From positions 1 to 64,000 of the forward strand of contig NZ_JACNMS010000005.1 of the NCBI RefSeq assembly GCF_020595125.1: DNA of 64,000 nucleotides. Direction: 5' to 3'. Below are positions 41,439-50,774 of this stretch, piece after piece. Positions within the stretch are counted from its first letter, which is position 1; each line of letters opens with the position of its first letter. Origin of the DNA: Jeotgalibacillus aurantiacus. Its GTDB lineage: Bacteria > Bacillota > Bacilli > Bacillales > Jeotgalibacillaceae. The position numbers and the translations under genes are program-made. Under the pieces are notes generated by a model. That model saw nothing but the letters and a program-made list of their open reading frames with translations, was not told the origin of the DNA and did not search any database.

Positions 41439-42872
41439 ATGACAAACTTTGAAACCATCATTGGACTAGAAGTTCACGTTGAATTAAAGACTGATTCTAA
41501 AATGTTCTCTCCTGCACCTGCTCATTTTGGTGCGGAGCCGAACACAAATACAAATGTGATTGACCTTGGATACCCGGGCGTTCTACCGGTAATCAACCGA
41601 CGCGCAGTGGACTGGGGAATGAAAGCAGCAATGGCGCTGAACTGCCAGATTGCTGATCACACAAAGTTTGACCGTAAAAACTATTTCTATCCGGATAACC
41701 CAAAGGCCTATCAGATTTCTCAATTTGACCAGCCAATCGGTGAACACGGCTGGATTGAAATTGAAGTAGATGGTTACACGAAAAAAATCGGTATTACACG
41801 ACTTCACCTTGAGGAAGACGCTGGTAAACTGACACATACAGACAAGGGTTATTCTCTTGTAGACTACAACCGTCAGGGAACACCGCTGATTGAGATCGTA
41901 TCAGAGCCGGATTTAAGAACACCGGCTGAAGCTTACGCTTACCTTGAAAAAATCAAATCCATCATCCAATATACAGGCGTTTCAGACTGTAAAATGGAAG
42001 AAGGATCACTGCGCTGTGACGCGAATATTTCCCTTCGTCCAGTCGGGCAGGAAGAATTCGGTACGAAAACAGAGCTTAAAAACCTGAACTCCTTTAACTT
42101 TGTTAAAAAGGGTCTTGAGTTTGAAGAAAAACGTCAGGAAGAAGTGCTTCTATCAGGCGGAGAAATCCGTCAGGAATCACGCCGTTTTGACGAATCAACA
42201 GGCAAAACATTACTGATGCGTGTGAAAGAAGGATCTGACGATTACCGTTACTTCCCGGAACCGGACCTTGTCTCTCTTTACATTGATGAAGAGTGGAAGG
42301 AAAGCGTCCGCCAGACAATCCCTGAGCTTCCAGACGCACGTAAAAAGCGTTACGTGGAAGAGCTTGGACTCCCTGCGTATGACGCAATGGTACTGACGCT
42401 GACAAAAGAAATGTCCGATTTCTTTGAAGCAACACTTCAACAGGGAGCAGATGCAAAGCTATCATCCAACTGGCTGATGGGTGAAGTGTCCGCATACCTG
42501 AACGCCGAGCAAAAAGAGCTTAGCGATACAGCTTTAACGCCACAGGGCTTAGCCGGCATGATCAAACTGATTGAAGACGGCACGATTTCATCTAAAATCG
42601 CCAAAAAAGTCTTCAAAGAACTGATCGAAAACGGCGGCGATCCAAACAAAATCGTCAAAGAAAAAGGCCTTGTACAAATTTCGGATGAGGGTCAGCTGCT
42701 TGGATTCGTCACAGAAGCGCTCGACAACAACCCTCAGTCCATCGAAGACTTCAAAAACGGTAAAGACCGCGCCATCGGTTTCCTCGTGGGTCAAATCATG
42801 AAAGCATCAAAAGGCCAGGCCAACCCGCCAATGGTCAACAAGATCCTGATGCAGGAAATCAAAAAGCGCTAA
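41439..42872 (+). CDS. gatB: Aspartyl/glutamyl-tRNA amidotransferase subunit GatB
   Basis: The 477-residue subunit binds tRNA and phosphorylates the misacylated amino acid before amidation. The GLEVHVEL start, the [11 protein letters not shown] cradle segment and the C-terminal YqeY-like tail domain are present. A terminator follows. Confidence 0.97.
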   Translation: MTNFETIIGLEVHVELKTDSKMFSPAPAHFGAEPNTNTNVIDLGYPGVLPVINRRAVDWGMKAAMALNCQIADHTKFDRKNYFYPDNPKAYQISQFDQPIGEHGWIEIEVDGYTKKIGITRLHLEEDAGKLTHTDKGYSLVDYNRQGTPLIEIVSEPDLRTPAEAYAYLEKIKSIIQYTGVSDCKMEEGSLRCDANISLRPVGQEEFGTKTELKNLNSFNFVKKGLEFEEKRQEEVLLSGGEIRQESRRFDESTGKTLLMRVKEGSDDYRYFPEPDLVSLYIDEEWKESVRQTIPELPDARKKRYVEELGLPAYDAMVLTLTKEMSDFFEATLQQGADAKLSSNWLMGEVSAYLNAEQKELSDTALTPQGLAGMIKLIEDGTISSKIAKKVFKELIENGGDPNKIVKEKGLVQISDEGQLLGFVTEALDNNPQSIEDFKNGKDRAIGFLVGQIMKASKGQANPPMVNKILMQEIKKR

Positions 42873-42897
42873 TTCCTAAGCTAAATGTGAATACTTC

Positions 42898-42940
42898 AAA
42901 ACGACCTGGAGAGTGGGCTCCAGGTCGTTTTTTTGAAGGT
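42898..42940 (+). terminator. Terminator of gatCAB
   Basis: ACGACCTGGAG pairs with CTCCAGGTCGT and is followed by seven T. Confidence 0.93.
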
Positions 42941-42959
42941 GAAATGGGGATGGAGGGAT

Positions 42960-43078
42960 TGGATTATTGTTTATTAAGCAACTTTTATGGATTATTAGTC
43001 AACTTTTGCAGTTATTAGACCACTTCTTGAGGTCATTACACAACTCTCTAAGATTATTTAGCAACTCTCGGAATGTTT
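42960..43078. repeat. 21-nt periodic repeat array
   Basis: Five or six units with the core TTATTAG-NN-CAACTTTT recur at 20-22 bases, just beyond the gatB terminator. No gene is supported between 42941 and 43382. Confidence 0.75.
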
Positions 43079-43171
43079 AGAGGGCTTACCGAGCGGCCAT
43101 GGAAAGGACGCTTCCAGGCCGTATTGATCTATTTAAACTATTTAAACTATTTAAGAGTATAAATGGAATTA

Positions 43172-43284
43172 GGGTGGGAGCGATCCGTAGACTCCTGCGG
43201 CAGAGGAGGGACAGGTGAAACCGTCTGTGCGGAGCACAGCGGGTTCACCGCCCGGCCGCGGAAAGCGGAGGATCGCTCCCACCC
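43172..43284. repeat. GC-rich palindromic intergenic element (copy 3)
   Basis: The 113-bp element is bounded by perfect 15-bp inverted repeats (GGGTGGGAGCGATCC at one end). Its interior, with CCGTAGACTCCTGCGGC and GGGACAGGTGAAACCG, is related to the elements at 7024-7155 and 28250-28345. Confidence 0.82.
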
Positions 43285-43382
43285 GGTTTTAAAAAGTCAC
43301 TATTTCTCAAACCCACATCCATCAAACCAATCATTCGACCTCCCATTCAAAATATGCGATTCTTAAAAATGAGGTGATCAAC

Positions 43383-43934
43383 ATGACAACATTAAACGAA
43401 TGGTTCGAAAAAGGGCTGACTTCTGAGCAATACATCGACCAGATGGAATCCCACAAAGACAATATGCAAAAAGTGTACGATGAATTTAAGCTGCCGGAAG
43501 ATCAGGTGTTTTTTGATCAGTTAAAAGAGAAAAATCTCAAAGCCATTGTTCTGACAGAAGACTGGTGCGGTGATGCGATGATGAACAATCCTGTTTTGCT
43601 GAAGCTTGCTGAACAGTCTGAAATGGAGGTCCGCTTCTTACTCCGTGACAGCAACCTTGAGCTGATGGATCAATATTTAACAAACGGTACATCGCGTGCG
43701 ATTCCGATTTTTATCTTTATAGATGAAAATGGAGAAGAAGTTGCAAAATGGGGACCGCGTGCTGAAAACGTTCAATCATTTGTCGATGAGGCAAGATTCA
43801 ACCTACCTGCTAAGGAAGATCCGGCATTTAAGGACGGACAAAGCCTGATGATTAAACAATTGACGGCAGCTTATACAGAGCGCGAGGATTTTTGGAAAGA
43901 AGTGTATGCAGAGCTTAAACAGAAATTAAGCTAA
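43383..43934 (+). CDS. Thioredoxin-fold family protein
   Basis: The 183-residue protein has a thioredoxin-like core: IVLTEDWCGDAMMNNP, where a single Cys replaces the CXXC pair, and the cis-Pro segment SRAIPIFIFIDENGEE. With only one Cys at the active-site position (WCGD) a classical disulfide reductase activity is doubtful; glutathione- or bacillithiol-linked monothiol chemistry or a structural role are alternatives. ATG at 43383 is chosen because GAGGTGATC directly precedes it. Confidence 0.8.
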   Translation: MTTLNEWFEKGLTSEQYIDQMESHKDNMQKVYDEFKLPEDQVFFDQLKEKNLKAIVLTEDWCGDAMMNNPVLLKLAEQSEMEVRFLLRDSNLELMDQYLTNGTSRAIPIFIFIDENGEEVAKWGPRAENVQSFVDEARFNLPAKEDPAFKDGQSLMIKQLTAAYTEREDFWKEVYAELKQKLS

Positions 43935-43968
43935 TTGTGGTAAAAAACGTCATTTAACGGTATGATAA

Positions 43969-44000
43969 GGATAAGTCAGTCAGCTGGCTTATTCTTTTTT
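43969..44000 (+). terminator. Terminator after the thioredoxin-like gene
   Basis: A 9-bp stem (ATAAGTCAG at 43971-43979 with CTGGCTTAT at 43984-43992) is followed by a T tract. Confidence 0.82.
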
Positions 44001-44001
44001 G

Positions 44002-44029
44002 TTTACATATTGATAAAAGAGACTATAAT
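44002..44029 (+). promoter_or_regulatory. Sigma-A promoter of dgkB
   Basis: TTTACA at 44002-44007 and TATAAT at 44024-44029 are 16 bases apart, directly after the preceding terminator. Confidence 0.75.
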
Positions 44030-44108
44030 TTTATAAGTATGCTTACACCTGATCAGATGAAAAAAACGCTTGTAACTGATCGATTATGAAAAAGGCAGGC
44101 TGAATACC

Positions 44109-45086
44109 ATGAAACGAGCACGAATAATTTATAATCCGACTTCGGGCAGAGAGCTTTTCAGAAAGCATCTGCCGGAGGTTTTAATGAAACTTGAACAGGC
44201 TGGATATGAGACGTCCTGCCACGCAACAACCGGTGCAGGTGACGCGACGGACGCTGCCGCCATTGCGGTGGAGCGCGGCTATGATCTGGTCATTGCGGCC
44301 GGTGGTGACGGAACGCTGAATGAAGTGATCAATGGCGTTGCAGAAAAGCCAAACCGTCCAAAGATCGGTCTGATTCCAATGGGAACGACCAACGATTTCG
44401 CACGCGCTCTTCATATTCCACGCGATATTGAAAAAGCGCTTGATATCATCATAAAGGGTGAAACGATTCCGGTTGATATTGGCCGTATGAATGAAAAGTA
44501 TTTCATTAACATTGCCGGCGGTGGCCGGATGACAGAGCTCACCTATGAGGTGCCAAGTAAGTTGAAAACCGTTTTGGGACAGCTGGCTTATTACCTGAAA
44601 GGGATTGAAATGCTGCCATCCTTCAAGCCGACACATGTGCGTATTGAATACGACGGGAAAGTATTTGAAGGGGAAGTCATGCTGTTTTTAATCGGTCTGA
44701 CAAACTCGGTTGGCGGCTTTGAGAAGCTTGCGCCGGATTCCTCCATTAACGATGGGCTTTTTACACTGATGTTTTTAAAGAAAACAAATCTCGCAGAAAC
44801 GATCCGGATCATTTCACTTGCGCTTCGCGGAGAGCATCTGAACGATCCGCACCTGGAGTACATTAAGGCCAACCATATCAAGGTCATGTCACCTGAAATG
44901 GTTCAGCTGAATCTCGACGGGGAGTTTGGCGGGCTGCTGCCGGCTGAATTCCAAAACCTTTACCGCCACATAAACGTCTTTGCACCGCTTGATCAGCTTC
45001 GTAAAGAGGATCGCGTGGATGAAGATAAAAATGTGGTGCTGAAGAACAGTATTATTGATGAGGAAGACCAGGAAAACCCGGCGTAA
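44109..45086 (+). CDS. dgkB: Diacylglycerol kinase DgkB
   Basis: The 325-residue soluble lipid kinase phosphorylates diacylglycerol, recycling the by-product of lipoteichoic acid synthesis into phospholipid. The ATP-binding motif AAGGDGTLNEV and MGTTNDFARAL are present, and NLDGEFGG closes the catalytic domain. The opening MKRARIIYNPTSGRE is nearly identical to B. subtilis DgkB (YerQ), and the position after gatB agrees. Confidence 0.95.
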   Translation: MKRARIIYNPTSGRELFRKHLPEVLMKLEQAGYETSCHATTGAGDATDAAAIAVERGYDLVIAAGGDGTLNEVINGVAEKPNRPKIGLIPMGTTNDFARALHIPRDIEKALDIIIKGETIPVDIGRMNEKYFINIAGGGRMTELTYEVPSKLKTVLGQLAYYLKGIEMLPSFKPTHVRIEYDGKVFEGEVMLFLIGLTNSVGGFEKLAPDSSINDGLFTLMFLKKTNLAETIRIISLALRGEHLNDPHLEYIKANHIKVMSPEMVQLNLDGEFGGLLPAEFQNLYRHINVFAPLDQLRKEDRVDEDKNVVLKNSIIDEEDQENPA

Positions 45087-45099
45087 TGGCCGGGTTTTT
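45073..45099 (+). terminator. Terminator of dgkB
   Basis: AACCCGGC at 45075-45082 pairs with GCCGGGTT at 45089-45096 and is followed by T residues. It overlaps the last codons of dgkB. Confidence 0.88.
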
Positions 45100-45117
45100 G
45101 TACGTTTAGTAAGGTGA

Positions 45118-45305
45118 TTGATGGAATTTTAGCTATCAACAGATTAGGTGACGATCTTAACAAATTAAGAGCTGCCACCGACATAAATGAAAGGTCTTTC
45201 AACAGAAAATTGAGCCGGATCAACCATTTAAGTAGGCTGAATCAATCTATCGACATAAAGGGAACCTTTAGCGACAGAAGTGATGTAGCTAACGACATAA
45301 GATGC
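45118..45305. repeat. 21-nt periodic repeat array
   Basis: Units with cores such as CTATCAACAGA, TTCAACAGAAA and CGACATAA recur at about 21-23 bases. The core equals the complement of the array at 28497-28676. The array fills the space between the convergent dgkB and NUDIX genes. Confidence 0.7.
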
Positions 45306-45342
45306 GGACCTGATCCATTCACGCACTTCCTGGCAGAAAAAA

Positions 45343-45379
45343 TTAAACCCCCGCCTGATCAAATCAGACGGGGGTTTGT
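45343..45379. terminator. Bidirectional terminator, NUDIX gene side
   Basis: AAACCCCCGCCTGAT at 45345-45359 pairs with ATCAGACGGGGGTTT at 45363-45377. It is adjacent to the NUDIX stop codon. Confidence 0.92.
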
Positions 45380-45380
45380 T

Positions 45381-45824
45381 TTACTGATAAATCCACTCAA
45401 CCGCATTGTCCATATCCGCTGCGAGCTTAGAGGCTTCGTGGAGAGGGCGCCATTCGAAGTGGAATTTCATACCGCCATCCTCGCCGTCACCGTCTACAAC
45501 GTAGTCCCACTCATCATCTGCCGGACGGGTGAGGGATAGATGAAAGAAGTTACGCTCGTAGTATTTGGAGCGGTCTTCTGAATAGTACATCTGCTTATGC
45601 AGCTTACCCTGCAGCTGAAGCTCATCACGCTTCAGTCCGCTTTCTTCTTCAACCTCGCGATACAGTGCATCAATCAGCAGTTCGTCATCCTCAACGCCTC
45701 CGCCTGGCACCTGGAGGCCAGCTGATGGATCCTGTTGAGAAAAGACCAGCAGTTCCGTCTGTCCGTTCCGTTCGCGTGTAATGTAAGCAAGTACCTTTCT
45801 TGTTACGATAGGTGATTGTCCCAT
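45381..45824 (-). CDS. NUDIX hydrolase
   Basis: The 147-residue protein has a complete Nudix box of the form GX5EX7REVXEEXGL (starting GGVEDDELL near residue 41), which binds the metal and cleaves nucleoside diphosphate-X bonds. The substrate cannot be told from the sequence. The start ATG follows AAAGGAGGAAG. It is a single gene ending at the terminator beside the repeat array. Confidence 0.9.
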   Translation of the reverse strand: MGQSPIVTRKVLAYITRERNGQTELLVFSQQDPSAGLQVPGGGVEDDELLIDALYREVEEESGLKRDELQLQGKLHKQMYYSEDRSKYYERNFFHLSLTRPADDEWDYVVDGDGEDGGMKFHFEWRPLHEASKLAADMDNAVEWIYQ

Positions 45825-46020
45825 TCTGCTTCCTCCTTTTGTTAGAATTATTTGAATTAAAAGAATAGTTTCTCCATTCTACAGTCCATGCAGTAAAAAA
45901 TCAAGGTGAAAATGGTAAATATGTTATTCCCTATTTCCGACAGATTGAAACTAAATCCCTTATATCCGTAAAGTATGCTACAATAATGGGCAGCGATTCT
46001 AACATAAAGGACGATGAATC

Positions 46021-47400
46021 ATGACGAAAAAACAGGCTTTACCTGTTCAAAAAAATGAAGAATATATTGTAACAATAGAAGATTTAACACATGAAGGGCA
46101 CGGTGTCGGAAAAGTGGATGGGTATCCACTCTTTATCCCGCTTGCTTTACCTGGTGAGAAAGTGAAAACAAAGGTCGTCAAAACAACCAAAAATTTCGGA
46201 TTTGGCCGGCTGATGGAAAACCTCGAACCGAGTGAAGATCGTGTTGAGCCGCCATGTCCTGTTTACTATAAATGTGGAGGCTGTCAGCTTCAGCATCTAA
46301 GCTATGAAGGTCAGCTGAAAGCGAAGCAAAAGCAGGTTGAAGATGTGCTTGAGCGGATTGGCAAACTGAAGAATGTAACTGTTCATCCAACGCTCGGAAT
46401 GGAAGATCCGTGGCGCTACCGCAATAAAAGTCAGGTTCCTGTCGGGATTGAAAATGGCCGTGTAATCGCCGGCTTTTACGCACAGAGAAGTCACGACATT
46501 ATTGATGTAAATGAATGTATCATTCAGGAGCAAGTCAGCGATCAGGTGATGAATCTGGTGAAAAAAGAGGCGGAGAAATTCGGTATCACGCCATACGATG
46601 AGGCTCGTCATAAAGGCATTCTCAGACATGTCGTGATCCGTTATGGCCGCACGTCCGGTGAAGTGATGGTGGTCCTTGTTACGAGAACGAAAAATCTGCC
46701 ACATGCTGATGAACTGGTGGAAGTACTGCGCGATCAAATCGAGGGACTCACCTCAGTTGTGCACAATATCAACGATCAGAAAACAAACGTCATTTTAGGA
46801 AACAAAAACAGAACGCTTTGGGGAAGAGACGTTATTTACGATTCAATCGGAGATGTCCGGTTTGCCATTTCCGCACGCAGCTTTTATCAGATCAATCCTA
46901 TTCAAACAGAGGTTCTGTATAAAAAAGCACTTGAATATGCCCAGCTCAATGGTGATGAATCTGTCATTGATGCTTATTGTGGAATCGGGACGATCTCACT
47001 CTTTCTCGCACAAAAAGCGAAGCATGTTTTTGGCGTAGAGATTGTTGAACAGGCCATTGAGGATGCAAAAGCCAATGCTGAACTGAACGGATTTACGAAT
47101 ACCTCATTCAAAGCGGGGCTGGCGGAGGAAGTGATTCCGGCGTGGCACGATGAAGGCAACAAAGCAGACGTTATTGTTGTAGATCCACCTCGTAAGGGCT
47201 GCGACCAGGCACTGCTCGATACGATTCTTGCCATGCAGCCAAAGCGGGTTGTCTACGTCTCCTGTAACCCCGCAACCCTTGCCCGAGACCTGAGAATTCT
47301 GGAAGACGGCGGGTATGAGACGAAGGAAGTGCAGCCTGTTGATATGTTTCCGCAGACGAGTCACGTGGAGTGCGTGGCGCAACTCGTTTTAAAAGTGTAA
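46021..47400 (+). CDS. rlmCD: 23S rRNA (uracil-C5)-methyltransferase RlmCD
   Basis: The 459-residue TrmA-family enzyme methylates U747 and U1939 in B. subtilis (single enzyme RlmCD, formerly YefA). An N-terminal TRAM domain (about residues 10-70) is followed by an iron-sulfur motif [10 protein letters not shown], the SAM-binding [15 protein letters not shown], and the catalytic Cys in [12 protein letters not shown]. It ends the conserved block that starts at purE. Confidence 0.95.
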   Translation: MTKKQALPVQKNEEYIVTIEDLTHEGHGVGKVDGYPLFIPLALPGEKVKTKVVKTTKNFGFGRLMENLEPSEDRVEPPCPVYYKCGGCQLQHLSYEGQLKAKQKQVEDVLERIGKLKNVTVHPTLGMEDPWRYRNKSQVPVGIENGRVIAGFYAQRSHDIIDVNECIIQEQVSDQVMNLVKKEAEKFGITPYDEARHKGILRHVVIRYGRTSGEVMVVLVTRTKNLPHADELVEVLRDQIEGLTSVVHNINDQKTNVILGNKNRTLWGRDVIYDSIGDVRFAISARSFYQINPIQTEVLYKKALEYAQLNGDESVIDAYCGIGTISLFLAQKAKHVFGVEIVEQAIEDAKANAELNGFTNTSFKAGLAEEVIPAWHDEGNKADVIVVDPPRKGCDQALLDTILAMQPKRVVYVSCNPATLARDLRILEDGGYETKEVQPVDMFPQTSHVECVAQLVLKV

Positions 47401-47480
47401 CCCATGAATGAGCTTCAAAGAAAAATTACCAAGTTCCATTTCTCTAAAAAGAGCTAAGCAGTGAATTCTTAGTGAAGGTC

Positions 47481-47517
47481 AAAAAAGGCAACTAACCTCT
47501 TTGGGTGTTGTCTTTTT
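47481..47517 (+). terminator. Terminator after rlmCD
   Basis: AAAAGGCAAC (47483-47492) pairs with GTTGTCTTTT (47507-47516, one G-T) and is followed by T residues. Confidence 0.7.
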
Positions 47518-47523
47518 CCATTG

Positions 47524-47536
47524 GAAAAACGAACAT
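47524..47536 (+). promoter_or_regulatory. PurR-box-like site upstream of nupG
   Basis: AAAAACGAACATA matches the PurBox AWWWCCGAACWWT at 11 of 13 positions. It is about 125 bases upstream of the likely nupG promoter, which is far for PurR, so the role is uncertain. Confidence 0.35.
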
Positions 47537-47659
47537 ATAAAGTTAATTCGACATCCGCTCTATTTGATAAAAGTAACATCGCTAAGCATCATTTTGAGTT
47601 AGAAATGGACTTATCTGTTAATTTACTTGCTATTACAGAACCAGTAGATGTCTAGTATA

Positions 47660-47689
47660 TTGATCGTGTGAACTTTCACAATATATAAA
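47660..47689 (+). promoter_or_regulatory. nupG promoter with a dyad in the spacer
   Basis: TTGATC at 47660-47665 and TATAAA at 47684-47689 are 18 bases apart (TATATA two bases earlier is an alternative). The spacer holds the perfect dyad TGTGAACTTTCACA at 47667-47680, which looks like an operator for an unidentified regulator. Confidence 0.5.
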
Positions 47690-47756
47690 CTTTATGGTTT
47701 CATATTGTGCAAAAGTTATTCCTCATGTTAAAGTCTCAAAATAAACTTCATATGAA

Positions 47757-47906
47757 TTCCTTATATATCTATGGTGATATGGACCATAAGTCTCTACCTG
47801 GCAACCTTAAATTGCCGGACTATAAGGAAAGTCATTCTATGCATGTAAAAGTGTATGGGGCTTTCTTTATATTGAGAGAAGGTCACATACGCTTTTTTCT
47901 TTTTTG
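47757..47906 (+). ncRNA. Guanine riboswitch controlling nupG
   Basis: The aptamer is 47759-47827: P1 pairs CCTTATA with TATAAGG, and the core has GATATGG, GTCTCTACC and GGACTATAAGG. The specificity base is C (guanine/hypoxanthine). The terminator stem has AAAGTGTATG (47848-47857) against CATACGCTTT (47886-47895), then a T-rich tract. The 3' side of P1 (47821-47831) can pair with 47861-47871 over 11 bp with one G-U as antiterminator. Guanine should therefore switch the transporter off. Confidence 0.93.
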
Positions 47907-47985
47907 TAAGTGGTCAGACATCATACGACGAAGTGGATGTATAAGTAATCATTGAGGTGAACATATCACTTGGAGGTATCTTGCT

Positions 47986-49179
47986 TTGAGTATTATTTAT
48001 GGCGTTTTTTCATTGATGGGAGTCCTGTTTTTGGCATGGTTGTGGAGCAGCAAGCGTTCTGCGATTAATTGGCGCACGGTCATGATAGGAATTGGTCTTG
48101 AATTTTTGCTTGTTTTGTTTGTTTTGAAGGTTCCCTTTGGACAAACCATTTTGAATAAGGCCGCGCTCGGTGTTCAGAGTGTGATCGATTATAGCACAGA
48201 AGGAATCATGTTCGTTTTCGGAGGCTTTTTTGAGGAAGGGACGAATATCACTTTCGTTTTTGCCATTAATGTCTTAGGCGCGATCATTTTTATTTCTGCG
48301 CTCATTTCTGCTCTCTATTATTTACGCCTCATTCCACTCTTTGTAAAATATATTGGAATTGGGCTCGGCAAAATTTTAGGTACAACAAAGGTGGAATCGT
48401 TCAATGCGATCGGCAACTCCTTTTTGGGCCTGGTGGAAGCTCCGCTATTGATCAAGCCTTATTTAAGCAAGCTGACCCGCTCAGAGGTTTTTGCTGTGAT
48501 GGTTGGAGGAACCGCATCGGCAAGCGGGGCAATATTGATAGGGTATTCCTTAATGGGTATTGATATGAAGCTATTGCTTCTTTCCGTTTTCAGCGTGCCG
48601 ATTGTTTCTCTTGTCATCGCTAAAATAATGGAGCCTGAAACAGAGGAATCACAGACAAATGGAGATATCTCGCTAGGCAAGACCACCCATACCAACGTAT
48701 TTGAAGCCATTTCAGATGGTGCACTAAACGGAACAAGGCTGGCCATTAATATTGGAGGGCTGCTGATTGCTTTTATTGGAATCCTTGCGTTGATTAACGG
48801 TTTGCTTGGTCTAATCAATACAGAGCTTTCCACTATTTTTGGCTATATCTTTTATCCTTTTGCACTGCTGATTGGTATTCCAGTGGATGAAGCATTTAAG
48901 GCAGCCTCAATTATAGGCACCAAGCTTTCTGTTAACGAGTTTGTCGCCTTTAACGAGCTGTCTTCAATCATGAATGACCTTTCACCAAAGACAGTGGCCA
49001 TTTTAACCGTTGCACTTTGTAATTTCGCCAACCTGTCATCTATTGGACAATTAATTGTTGGATTAGGTTCCCTAGAACCCAGCCAGCAAAAAACTGTATC
49101 CAAATTAAGCTTCAAAGCCATTGTGGCAGGAACCCTGGCAAGCTTTATTACAGCCATTATTGTTAGCATCTTCTTATAA
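47986..49179 (+). CDS. nupG: Concentrative nucleoside transporter NupG/NupC family
   Basis: The 397-residue CNT family protein has about ten membrane helices. Marks are GNSFLGLVEAPLLIKPYL and GGTASASGAILIGYSLMGI in the transport core and NEFVAFNELSS near the C-terminus. Control by a guanine riboswitch points to purine nucleosides, as for B. subtilis NupG. TTG start at 47986, 8 bases after TGGAGGT. A terminator follows at 49248-49284. Confidence 0.9.
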   Translation: MSIIYGVFSLMGVLFLAWLWSSKRSAINWRTVMIGIGLEFLLVLFVLKVPFGQTILNKAALGVQSVIDYSTEGIMFVFGGFFEEGTNITFVFAINVLGAIIFISALISALYYLRLIPLFVKYIGIGLGKILGTTKVESFNAIGNSFLGLVEAPLLIKPYLSKLTRSEVFAVMVGGTASASGAILIGYSLMGIDMKLLLLSVFSVPIVSLVIAKIMEPETEESQTNGDISLGKTTHTNVFEAISDGALNGTRLAINIGGLLIAFIGILALINGLLGLINTELSTIFGYIFYPFALLIGIPVDEAFKAASIIGTKLSVNEFVAFNELSSIMNDLSPKTVAILTVALCNFANLSSIGQLIVGLGSLEPSQQKTVSKLSFKAIVAGTLASFITAIIVSIFL

Positions 49180-49247
49180 AAACTAGTGTAAAGAATGAGC
49201 GGTAGATATATGACATGCTGAAAAGTACGCGATCAGATATCAGAAAG

Positions 49248-49284
49248 GGACCAATCAGAGATATAGGCTGATTGGTTCTTTTTA
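49248..49284 (+). terminator. Terminator of nupG
   Basis: ACCAATCA pairs with TGATTGGT and is followed by a T-rich tract. The 350 bases from here to 49633 are AT-rich and hold no gene, RNA or repeat I recognise. Confidence 0.82.
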
Positions 49285-49633
49285 ATTTGAGGGGATCTAA
49301 CCTTGGATTCCAAATCGGCAATTGAATAAATAGTTGATTTCACGCAATTAGATGATCACATAACCAATCATACTGACATAGAAATCTTGATTGATTAAGC
49401 GATTCTCTAGCTTATTCGTCAGGAGTGATTACATTTCTATCTGAAAAATTTTATATGAAAGGCTATTTACAGTGGGTATTATATTTGAAACAATGTTAGA
49501 TGCACACAAAGTCACATTTTGTTTAATGTGAATAATAGGTAATATAGGTGCCTCTAATTCAGGATGAACATTGGCAGGTCATGTCGAGTGCGTAATCTGG
49601 CTTGCAAATAAATAAATTTCCCTGGAGGACACC

Positions 49634-49834
49634 ATGGAAGCAAATAGAAAGTGGCTATCAATACCGGAACAAACGAGAAAAATGCTGATCGGAAAGGTAT
49701 TCTGCGCTCAATGTCTGGATGCGGTGACGATAAAAGATTTTATCATAAACGGTGATCCTGCTGGGGTTGTCCTAGAAGGTAAGTGTGCCGAGTGTGGGCA
49801 TCCTGTAGCAAGAGTGGTTAAAATAGATAAGTAA
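49634..49834 (+). CDS. Small zinc-ribbon protein, function unknown
   Basis: The 66-residue protein has CAQC near residue 24 and CAEC near residue 55, consistent with a zinc ribbon. A helical N-terminus precedes it (KWLSIPEQTRKML). CTGGAGGACACC lies before the ATG. It is 16 bases upstream of truA and probably co-transcribed, which could suggest a link to RNA, but no specific role is shown. Confidence 0.75.
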   Translation: MEANRKWLSIPEQTRKMLIGKVFCAQCLDAVTIKDFIINGDPAGVVLEGKCAECGHPVARVVKIDK

Positions 49835-49850
49835 AGAACAGGGAGATTTT

Positions 49851-50588
49851 ATGAACAATTATAAATTAACGATTCAGTATGACGGTGGCCGATATAAGGG
49901 CTGGCAGCGGCTCGGAAATAGTGACAATACAATTCAGGGTAAAATTGAAAATGTGTTAACAGAGCTGGCCGGAGAAAAGATTGAAATAATTGGTTCCGGC
50001 AGAACAGATGCCGGGGTACATGCGCTTGCTCAAATCGCGAATTTCAGGATGCGTAAACACGCCACTGAACACGAGGTTATGCAGTATTTAAACAGGTATC
50101 TTCCTCATGATATCAGCGTGATTGATGTAACGATGGTGCACGACCGTTTTCATTCCCGCTACAATGCAAAGGATAAAACGTATTTATATAAGATTTGGAA
50201 CGAGCATTATACGCATCCCTTTATGCGGAAGTACAGTATGCATGTAGAAAGCAAGCTTGATATCGATAAAATGAGAAATGCCTCTCAGTATTTCCTTGGA
50301 GAGCATGATTTTACTTCCTATTCCAACGCAAAGTCGAAGAAAAAGTCTATGGTACGTGAAATTTACTCACTTGAGATCCATGAACATGACGGCTTTATCG
50401 AAATTAAAATAAATGGAAACGGCTTCCTTTATAATATGGTTAGAAAAATCGTCGGGACATTAATTGAGGTTGGATTGGGAGACATGGATGCTGCTGCAAT
50501 ACCTGGCATTCTTGAATCAAAAGAAAGAATTCAAACAGGCCGTATGGCTGATGCAGAGGGATTGTATTTGGAGAAGGTCGGTTTTTAG
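49851..50588 (+). CDS. truA: tRNA pseudouridine synthase TruA family
   Basis: The 245-residue protein converts U38-40 of the anticodon arm to pseudouridine. The catalytic Asp is in GSGRTDAGVHALAQ, and FHSRYNAKDKTYLYKI and the C-terminal FLYNMVRKIVGTLIEVG are typical. Bacillus species normally have truA in the ribosomal protein region, so this may be a second paralogue; the rest of the genome is not visible. Confidence 0.92.
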   Translation: MNNYKLTIQYDGGRYKGWQRLGNSDNTIQGKIENVLTELAGEKIEIIGSGRTDAGVHALAQIANFRMRKHATEHEVMQYLNRYLPHDISVIDVTMVHDRFHSRYNAKDKTYLYKIWNEHYTHPFMRKYSMHVESKLDIDKMRNASQYFLGEHDFTSYSNAKSKKKSMVREIYSLEIHEHDGFIEIKINGNGFLYNMVRKIVGTLIEVGLGDMDAAAIPGILESKERIQTGRMADAEGLYLEKVGF

Positions 50589-50651
50589 TCCAGACTTCTT
50601 CAAAAGGATATCAACAGTCTGATGAGTTAGAGATAAATATCATCACATGTT

Positions 50652-50687
50652 AAAGCATTCACTTAAATGTAGTGGATGCTTTTTTGT
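50652..50687 (+). terminator. Terminator after truA
   Basis: AAAGCATTCAC (50652-50662) pairs with GTGGATGCTTT and is followed by a T tract. Confidence 0.85.
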
Positions 50688-50774
50688 ATTAATTCATATA
50701 GTTGAACATAGATGATTGGAAAATCACATAAATGTATGAGTGGGAAGTGGAGTATTGAGAAGGAGGGTGAACCA

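Noticed and set aside
47401-47655. Possible decayed gene after rlmCD
   Set aside because: Two frames give protein-like stretches, but they contain the rlmCD terminator and stop codons, and no family is recognisable; chance reading of AT-rich DNA is simpler.
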